From Anthoceros angustus (lineage: Eukaryota > Streptophyta > Anthocerotopsida > Anthocerotales > Anthocerotaceae), in the NCBI GenBank assembly GCA_010909165.1, contig MU008172.1:744001-808000 (forward strand): a stretch of DNA of 64,000 nucleotides. Direction: 5' to 3'. The notes under the pieces are model-generated. The model was not told the origin of the DNA. It saw nothing but the letters and a program-made list of their open reading frames with translations, and searched no databases. Shown piece by piece: positions 57,125 through 64,000 of the stretch; within the stretch, counting starts at the first letter, position 1; each line of letters opens with the position of its first letter. The position numbers and the translations under genes were made by a program.

Positions 57125-59400
57125 TCGCACTAATCTACCCTGTAACCCCCACCCGCCCCCAAGATGTCGTCGTCCGAGATAGGTAAGGACCTACTTACCA
57201 CTGATCCTGCCGATGTCGCGTCTCTCGCACTCGTGATCGTCCTAAAGATGGCGCTGGCCAATGCCCTTTGCAAGGCGATGGAATCCCATTGCCTAAAATA
57301 TGCCACGACACTGGAAAGGGAGAGGCCAACCCCGCCCCTACGCATTCCTTGATGAAACGAGAAAAAACCGTACCCAAGGCCCCATGGGTTTCAATGTCAA
57401 GGTGGATGAAAATGTGACCTTGCTGCATGGGCATGTACTTGTAAATTTTCTTAGTTGCGCTCCCTTCCGCCACCCAACCTGGAGGGTTGATGATAACATG
57501 GTCGCTATTAGGATCTCTGGTTGGGTCAGTGACAACCACGTCCGCAACCGATTCCTCGTCCCCCCGCGTCAAGAAAAGGTCATCTCTGATAGAGACGCCA
57601 TTGAGCAGAGTATACTACCGCTCCTTGAAAGGGAAGAAACCGCTCTCCTTAGCCATCGAGAATATGACGTCTCGGACAACATCGTGTGTAGCAATATGCT
57701 GTCCACCCATGTTGTCCCCACAGTAGCAGGCCGGAAGAGAACAGGCTAGTGGTTGGACCAGACCCAAGCAAAACTTCATCGCGGTGGAAAAAGAAGCTGG
57801 TGCGATTCGGAATGCTTGATGCAAGGGCGGGCAAAAACCTCGAACCTGCACCCTTCCTTGAGTAAGAGCGAAGGCGAGCTCTAGCGGGATGAGGAATAGA
57901 TGAATCCAGAAGAAGACCCTGCAGCACCTGCCCATAATGCTTCTCCTGGAGAGAAGCCTGCAACCCCGGAAGCCCGTCTGCGAGAAACGAGGAAAAAGAA
58001 GGCATGGCCTCCCTGGCCAGAGGGGGTAAGAGGTCCCTAGCCGATCTTAGGGACACTTGGAGGGTGGAGCACCCCTCCTCAACTCCTGCGACAAAATTTT
58101 CCAAAGTGCTGCTATCTCGGATAAGGAAGCGAGAGGCCAAAATCGGGGTCGAGAGGGCCCAGCTTCCTAGAAAAGCCGCTTGCGCTGAGGCTTCCATGGC
58201 CAAAAGACTTGCGCCACCAAAAGCGATAATAAGGGATGTCTATCACTGCGCCAGGTCCCCGGCCGCACATTTGAAGGAACCTGGGCCGATAATGTCTCCC
58301 AAAGACTGCATAACTAGCTTATCGAAATCTTCAAGTTGAAAAAGAAAAATTGGAGAGGGGGGACAGTGCGAATGAGGTACCCAGGGCGGCGCACGAAGCA
58401 GAGGATGCCAAAGGCCACCTACGGGTCGCCCAACCTAAAAAGGTCATCGATATGCGCAAGATCCTCTTTCAAAGCAGCATCCACAAATTCCCGTAAAAAG
58501 CCCGGGGGCCCTAACCGGGACTCCAAGGACCCGTAGCCCCTGTGGAGAATCAATATCCCCCTGAGATAATGAAGAGGGGACGTAATAGCGGACGGGGACC
58601 AAACCTTGCACTTCAAGATCTTGACCTTCAGGCCAAGGAGGAAGAGCTCCAAGGAGAAGAGCTCGAAAGCAACTTTGACTTTGTCCACCGGCCCAAGAAT
58701 GTAGGTGTCATCGACCACCGACGGAAACAGGCACTCCCACACTGAGAAGGCAATTATTGACAGGGCCTTGAAATGCGCCATAACAACGAGAGCTCCCCCC
58801 AAGGGATCCCCCTGCCTGGTACCAGTTGTGGAGTCAAGCACAGAGACCCTCTCCACCGAGGGGCCATGCTAATAATATAGGTTAGATGGGGAACTATAGA
58901 AAGAGCGAACAAAAGGAATAAGACTTGCTAGTTGCCTGCCTGCATCTTAAGCTCTTGGAAGATGGCTGCCCTGAATACAATATTGAATGCGTTCTCAACA
59001 TCGACCTGAAGGGCAACCCAATTCGGATGTAGCTGGAGAACTGCCTCGACTCCAAAACTCACCGTCTCGTAGCCCCCCCGAAGTGGCGATGCCAAATTGA
59101 TGGGAGCTAAGATGACCCCGAAATTGCTCCCTGAGCTAGAGGACAATGTTGCGGCTAATAAGACGTAGGAACACCTCTCCCACGGTGATAGGGCGCACCC
59201 CCGATGTGGGCTTCTCCATAGCCAAAAGCCTGCTGGCCCCCAACACCCGTGAAATCCGATTGAGGGTCTCCCCCCGCGCCACAGCCACCGCCAGGATAAA
59301 GAGCTCCGAAAAACCACAAGAAGGATCCTCAGGAGAGAAGTACTCATAGAGGTAATCATAGACAATTCTAGAAACACCGCCAGAAGAGAATCGTGGGGCG
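57125..59400 (-). mobile_element. Decayed non-LTR (LINE-type) retrotransposon, reverse transcriptase remnant
   Basis: Reading 59400 to 57125 on the minus strand, fragments of one RT polyprotein appear in order but in shifted frames. These are RGGYETVSFGVEAVLQLHPN and VALQVDVENAFNIVFRAAIF (palm), then TGTRQGDPLGGALVVMAHFK (catalytic core) and FPSVVDDTYILGP, where the usual Ala before DD is Val. The post-RT region has SFSSFLADGLPGLQASLQEK, then VVTDPTRDPNSDHVIINPPG, ETHGALGTVFSRFIKECV and SIALQRALASAIFRTI. Frame changes and stops near 58870 and 58330 show it is dead. The upstream endonuclease part is not seen, so the copy looks 5'-truncated, as usual for LINEs. Confidence 0.85.
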
Positions 59401-59499
59401 GTAGTTAGAGCGCGACCTAATACAACACAAAGAGGGAAAAATTATAAAATGGGTGTCATACTCGAGCATTAACTAGGAGTGTGAGGTGAAAGGAGAGAC

Positions 59500-60560
59500 C
59501 AAAGGCAGGTTGTTAAGATGGTGAGAGAAGGTAGAGAAGAGTATCACAAACTTAACACTAAGCCAACTAACTTAATGAGTGTTCCAAATGGAAAGTATTA
59601 CATGAAATTGTAACAAAGGACTGTAACATAAGCAGGTTTGCATAGTATATGTTTGAAATCATAAATAATGCTTGTGAGAGAGAGGGTGTACTTAGGAGGG
59701 TAAGGTGATGAGGGAGAGAGTCAGGTTCATGTTAAGATGGTGACAAAATGCGGCGGGAATAGTGTCAAACTTAATACCAAGCCTACGTAGCTTGTTGCAA
59801 TTTGGAAGTTAACATAAAATTGCAACAACGACTGTAACATAGGCTGCCATTTCTAGTAGGGCATATAATTTTGGACAATGGGTAGCCCTTCAATAATACC
59901 AAGAATTGAATATTGTGTCGGGTCATGCAATGGTGCACGATTTGCTCCACTTCATATTCAAGATGGCCTTTAACCAATGCTGGTGGTATCGTTCTTGGTG
60001 GAGTACCGATGTATATGCGCAACAGGCTAATATGGAATAGGTCATGAATTTTGAATAGGCTACATTGGCAACTTGTGATTCCGGATGTGTTGGTGTAGAG
60101 GCTTTGCTGAGTGTGTTGTCAATATATCATGTGTGTGCACTGACAATCTGGTCATAGCCTTTAGCTGTTAAGGACTGCGCCCCGGAAGGAAAGCTTGTGT
60201 GCTCGCCATTTGCTCAACTTTCTTTGCCTCTTTAAAACTCTAGAGTTGCATTTATCCTTGAATTTCATGCTCCTATTCTTGGATTACATGTTACTCGTTT
60301 GTTGCCTGCCTAATGTGCGTGTTCTACATGCACATGTGCTGTTTGGCATGCACGTGATGTTCGACTTCTGGCAGTGCCCGGCCGTAATTCTTGCAGCGGC
60401 ATGGCCACTTTGGGCAATGGTTATGATTCGTAAGGCTTTGGTGTGGAGGCTTTGTTGATTATGTTGTTCAATATGTCATGTGCGCACCAGCAATTTGGTC
60501 ATAGGCCTAGGCTTGCTATGAAGGACTGCACCACGAAAGGATGGTTTGTGTGCATGTTTC
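59500..60560. repeat. Two pairs of diverged direct repeats
   Basis: 59513-59640 and 59728-59850 align over about 115 bp (GTTAAGATGGTGA, then AACTTAATACCAAGCC-like, then GACTGTAACATA). 60085-60205 and 60437-60555 align over about 115 bp (TTGGTGTAGAGGCTTTG, then AAGGACTGCGCC). All are well diverged. Confidence 0.75.
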
Positions 60561-61349
60561 AGCTCCTCGGGTCAGCGTGTTTGATGAGCGCTCCATGAAA
60601 GTTAACTGCCTATGGAGCCTGCAACATTTTTGGGGTGTGGTGACTACCAACGGGTCCAAGATTGAGACATCTCTTGCATCGCTGGCTTTACAATCCAAAA
60701 TTTCTTTGATTTCTAGGTTGCTGTTGATCGGGCTCCTGGCCAGCTCGATGTTAGAGTTAGTATGGAGTTAATGTCTTTCAGTTGGCTTCTTTTGGAATTA
60801 GAAATTGTCTACTACTGCCAGAATTTAACTGACGCATGTGAATGTGTGTAGATTGTTGGAAATCTTAAGCTTGGTCCACAAAATTAGGAGCATGTTCACA
60901 ACTATTCGCAGCTCCATCAACATGACTGGTATGGGATCCTCTCTTCACTCTCAAGGTCCTGACCTTTGCGTTCTCAAGATATTCTGTAAGTTCAACTTTT
61001 TTGAGAAGAATTAAGGGATCTTTACACTCACTGGGAAGCTCTAGACTCAACACTTGTTCCTTGATTGCAGGGCTGCGTTTCTTGTCTTGTTGAAACATTT
61101 GTGACTATTTATTCTGAATGAGGCAGAAACTGGACCCTTGGAACAAAGACTGGCAGTCGACCCCCAACCAATGGTCTAGGAGTTTGCTACTCTTAACTTG
61201 ATAGCTAATCTCAATCTCCTTACTCTTAACCTGATAGCTAGTCTCAATCTCCTTGTCCAGCTTTATCATGTTCGAGTTGAAACTTATGTGATGTTTTTTC
61301 ACATTTGTTCTGCAGGCCTTTTTACCTAGTAGCTCAGTTTCCTATCCTT
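60561..61349. other. Intergenic, no gene seen
   Basis: A short duplication (CTTAACTTGATAGCTA.. / CTTAACCTGATAGCTA..) occurs at about 61192-61255. No protein-like exon chain was found. Confidence 0.45.
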
Positions 61350-61580
61350 TGTTTTGCAGGCCTTTTTATCCTACAGTTTAATTTTCTACTTTATAGTTCT
61401 AATTTTTACTTCAGAGTTTTATCTTTTATTCAAGAGCTTTGTTTTTTTTATCCTAGGGCTCTTTTTTTAATCTAGGACTATGTGTTCTATCCTAGGGCTC
61501 TATTTTCTATCCTAGGGTTCTATTTTCTACCCTAGAATTATGTTTCCTACCCTGGGACTCTATTTTCTATGCTGCAGTTT
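61350..61580. repeat. Degenerate minisatellite of about 20 bp
   Basis: Units resemble CTATTTTCTATCCTAGGGCT and recur about eight times with variable length and substitutions, ending about 450 bp upstream of the SEC13 start codon. Confidence 0.75.
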
Positions 61581-62037
61581 TGCAGCTGTTTTTACTCCCA
61601 TTCTGCACGTTTTTCTATCCTGTATTATAATTAAAATATTTTTATATAAATTAATTATCTCTTTCTAAAACTTACCCAACAATATACTTTACAGAACGGG
61701 CCAAGCGGACTGCGTTCTGAACCGAGCCCGCGAGGTGGCGTTGTGCCTAGCGCCTTGCCGAAAACGAAGCAGGGTGGGAGCGCATCCGAAACGAGCTGCT
61801 GGGAGTTGAGACAGCGTCCTGACGAAAGAGTCGTAGGGTGAGACAACGCCGTGCCGAAATCGAAATAGTGGCAGGGGCCAGGGTGAGACGGGCTCCAGCA
61901 ATTTGCAGACATTTTGTTGTTTCTAGATCCCTGTCGAAAGATTAACTGGCTGCCACGCCTCCTGCTTTGCTGATGCAGCTTCGTTTCCATACTGTGTAAG
62001 GATTCAAGTTTGATCGCTGTTGCGTTTGGGTGGCGGG

Positions 62038-62973
62038 ATGACCGCCGGGGCGAAGCAGACCGGGGTGGTGAGCGTGGATTCGGGGCACCAAGACGTGGTG
62101 CACGATGTGGCTCTGGACTACTTCGGGAAGCGCATGGCATCGTGCTCCTCGGACCGCACCATCAAGATCTTCAGTCTGGGCGTCGGCAGTGAGCCTCCGG
62201 TATTGCTCACCACTCTCACGGGCCACGAAGGCCCCGTCTGGGAGGTGGCTTGGGCGAACCCTAAGTATGGAAACATCCTCGCCTCCTGCTCTTACGATAA
62301 CAAGGTGATCCTGTGGAAGGAGGGAGCTGAGAATGAGTGGTCACAGTGGTATGTGTTCCAGGAGCATTCCTCCTCGGTGAACAGCATCAGCTGGGGGCCA
62401 CATGAGTTTGGCTTGTCCCTGGCGTGCGGATCTTCGGATGGCACTATATCCGTGCTCACGCACAAGGCCGACTTGCAGTGGGAGAGAACCAAGATCGAGC
62501 AAGCTCACACCTTTGGAGTTACGTCCGTTTCCTGGGCTCCGGCCACAGCTCCGGGCTCGCTAGTGGGTGGGGATAACACTGGCCCAGTGAAGAAGCTTGT
62601 TTCTGGGGGCTGTGACAACACTGTCAAGGTCTGGAAGTATTCCGACGGGGGTTGGAAGCTGGACTGTTTCCCGCCTCTGGCCAACCACACGGATTGGGTG
62701 CGGGATGTTGCCTGGGCTCCCAATCTAGGGTTGCCCAAGTCTACCATCGCCAGTGCTTCGCAGGATGGCACCGTTATCATCTGGACGCAAGCCAAGGAAG
62801 GGGACCAGTGGGAAGGGAATGTGCTGCATGATTTTAAGACTCCCACTTGGAGAGTTAGCTGGTCATTGACGGGGAATATCTTAGCTGTGTCTGACGCTAA
62901 CAATGATGTGACCTTGTGGAAGGAAGCTGTAGATGGGCAGTGGAGCCAGGTGTCCACCGTACACAAGAGCTAA
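62038..62973 (+). CDS. SEC13: SEC13: COPII coat / nuclear pore beta-propeller, intronless
   Basis: SEC13 pairs with SEC31 in the COPII outer coat at ER exit sites and with NUP145C-type nucleoporins in the pore Y complex. ATG 62038 starts MTAGAKQTGVVSVDSGHQDV; six in-frame codons upstream (from 62020) are not conserved in character. The 311-residue product has the expected six WD40 blades: HDVALDYFGKRMASCSSDRT, then GHEGPVWEVAWANPKYGN and EHSSSVNSISWGPHEFGL. The later blades are TFGVTSVSWAPATAPGSLVG, then HTDWVRDVAWAPNLGLPKST and PTWRVSWSLTGNILAVSDAN. The last blade ends NNDVTLWKEAVDGQWSQV. The length matches the family. The frame is uninterrupted, with no intron. Confidence 0.96.
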   Translation: MTAGAKQTGVVSVDSGHQDVVHDVALDYFGKRMASCSSDRTIKIFSLGVGSEPPVLLTTLTGHEGPVWEVAWANPKYGNILASCSYDNKVILWKEGAENEWSQWYVFQEHSSSVNSISWGPHEFGLSLACGSSDGTISVLTHKADLQWERTKIEQAHTFGVTSVSWAPATAPGSLVGGDNTGPVKKLVSGGCDNTVKVWKYSDGGWKLDCFPPLANHTDWVRDVAWAPNLGLPKSTIASASQDGTVIIWTQAKEGDQWEGNVLHDFKTPTWRVSWSLTGNILAVSDANNDVTLWKEAVDGQWSQVSTVHKS

Positions 62974-63789
62974 GGATCGGACCGTGTTGCAGGTCCAAAG
63001 GGCTTCCTTTGCCCACAGTAGGAGAACAGTGTTAGGAACAAAACAGCCCATTCAGCAGCTTCAACTTGTATTTGCTTTCCCCTCTGTAATGCCCTACTTA
63101 GCTTCGATGGTCTGTCCGGTGTTTGGACAATGCCTTGTTTCCTTCTTTGTAAGGCGGCCAATTCTTGAATTGTGTGCACGAATGTCCGATCATCTGGGCT
63201 CACCCCTTCTGCTTGCTTTCTGTCGTCAATCTGCAGAGTTTCCGCGAGCATTGCATTCCGTGATACAACATTGGGCTGCAACAATGTGGGGAACGTGTTT
63301 TCCACTTCCGCCACACGGATCTCACAGATAGTTTCATGAGTTTCTATGGCTTGTCCTGGCTTAATATTCCACTGAAGGCTAGTGCCTTAATCTACTTTAA
63401 GCGGTTCTATCTGCTATGAGACACCTGTGGTCTGTCATGGAGCACGACCCGAAGCATATCACGTAAGGGCTCTTGTTCTACATCGTCTGTTTCGGAATAT
63501 AGCCGTCCTCGGTCTGTTTTGGCATATATGTAGCCATTCGCAGAATGGTGACTGGAATTCTCAGGGCGAGACCTGGATGTGGAAAGCTGCAGGCTTGGGA
63601 AATTCTTGCAATCAATTTAGGTCTCGACATATGTATGTATGTACCTAGTACATAGGTAGTAAACGAGCCTTAATACAGAAATGGTTAGCTGAAGCTGCTG
63701 AAGCTCCGCAGCAACTTCAAGCCGGCGAGTGCTCTCGTCGTTGGCATGCGGAGCTACGAGGTGTGATAATTGATGTCAGCTCCCAGGTT
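62974..63789. other. SEC13 3'UTR and ALG11 upstream region
   Basis: No gene is supported. A short upstream ORF (ATG at 63746, seven codons including the stop) overlaps the ALG11 leader if transcription starts before it. Confidence 0.5.
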
Positions 63790-64000
63790 ATGATGTGGCC
63801 CAGAGGCGTGATATGGCTTGTTGCCGCTCTGGTGATGTTGGGCGCCCTGGGCGTGTCAGTTGTGTACCTTCTGATAGAGGTGGTGCGGAGGAAGCAACGC
63901 AAAGAGGTGGTCGGGTTCTTCCACCCCTTCACAAATGACGGTGGAGGAGGAGAGCGAGTTCTTTGGTGCGCTGTGAAAGCCATCCAGGAGCAATTTCCTG
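63790..64000 (+). CDS. ALG11: ALG11 alpha-1,2-mannosyltransferase, N-terminal part (cut by the window edge)
   Basis: ALG11 adds the fourth and fifth mannose to the lipid-linked oligosaccharide on the cytosolic face of the ER. The ATG pair at 63790 opens [20 protein letters not shown], the start of a single N-terminal membrane segment. It is followed by a basic stop-transfer ([10 protein letters not shown]) and the family signature [20 protein letters not shown], then [10 protein letters not shown] at the window end. The GGGGERVLW motif is the nucleotide-sugar side of the N-terminal GT-B domain. The frame is open upstream to about 63740, but no in-frame ATG is seen there. Confidence 0.92.
   Translation, partial: MMWPRGVIWLVAALVMLGALGVSVVYLLIEVVRRKQRKEVVGFFHPFTNDGGGGERVLWCAVKAIQEQFP

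Noticed and set aside
62505-62966. 153-codon antisense frame within SEC13
   Set aside because: It is a shadow of the strongly supported SEC13 reading frame.

Overview
The window is nuclear DNA of a green land plant, most likely a seed-free one such as a bryophyte. Genes are split by short GT-AG introns and are separated by intergenic stretches rich in repeats. Three gene contents support this placement. There is a land-plant ABA pair, a clade A PP2C and a subclass III SnRK2. There is an XIP-like aquaporin with an NPARC motif. There is a UPF0193 (EVG1) homologue, a family typical of organisms with cilia, which suggests swimming sperm. I cannot name the species. All exon joins were read by eye.

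Layout. 0.5-4.6 kb (+): a CCCH zinc finger fused to a TrmA-type tRNA uracil-5-methyltransferase. 4.6-8.0 kb: tandem duplications and an ATATT microsatellite. 8.0-9.7 kb (-): an intronless TAF6. 10.2-10.5 kb: a 32-bp minisatellite. 11.0-13.6 kb (-): an EMSY-like ENT/Tudor protein. 14-20 kb: AT-rich DNA with a broken ORF and no convincing gene. 20.4-24.7 kb: a divergent pair, a 2-oxoglutarate/Fe(II) oxygenase (-) and a metallo-beta-lactamase-fold hydrolase (+). 24.9-28.7 kb (-): a multi-exon gene I do not recognise. 30.6-32.1 kb (+): UPF0193.

33.2-43 kb is the most interesting part. It holds an XIP-like aquaporin (+), a clade A PP2C (-) and a subclass III SnRK2 (-). An 820-bp tandem duplication starts only 68 bp upstream of the PP2C start codon. 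PP2C-A and subclass III SnRK2 are direct partners in ABA signalling, so their adjacency deserves a synteny check.

45.0-45.9 kb (-): mitochondrial ribosomal protein uL22. 47.2-48.9 kb (+): an unrecognised 561-residue protein with Cys/His clusters. 50.1-50.4 kb (+): a 90-residue plant protein. 51.3-56.3 kb (+): a SEC1/KEULE-type Sec1/Munc18 protein in about 20 exons. 57.1-59.4 kb (-): a decayed LINE reverse transcriptase. 62.0-63.0 kb (+): intronless SEC13. 63.8 kb to the end (+): the first exon of ALG11, cut by the window edge. I found no rRNA, convincing tRNA, CRISPR array or bacterial feature.
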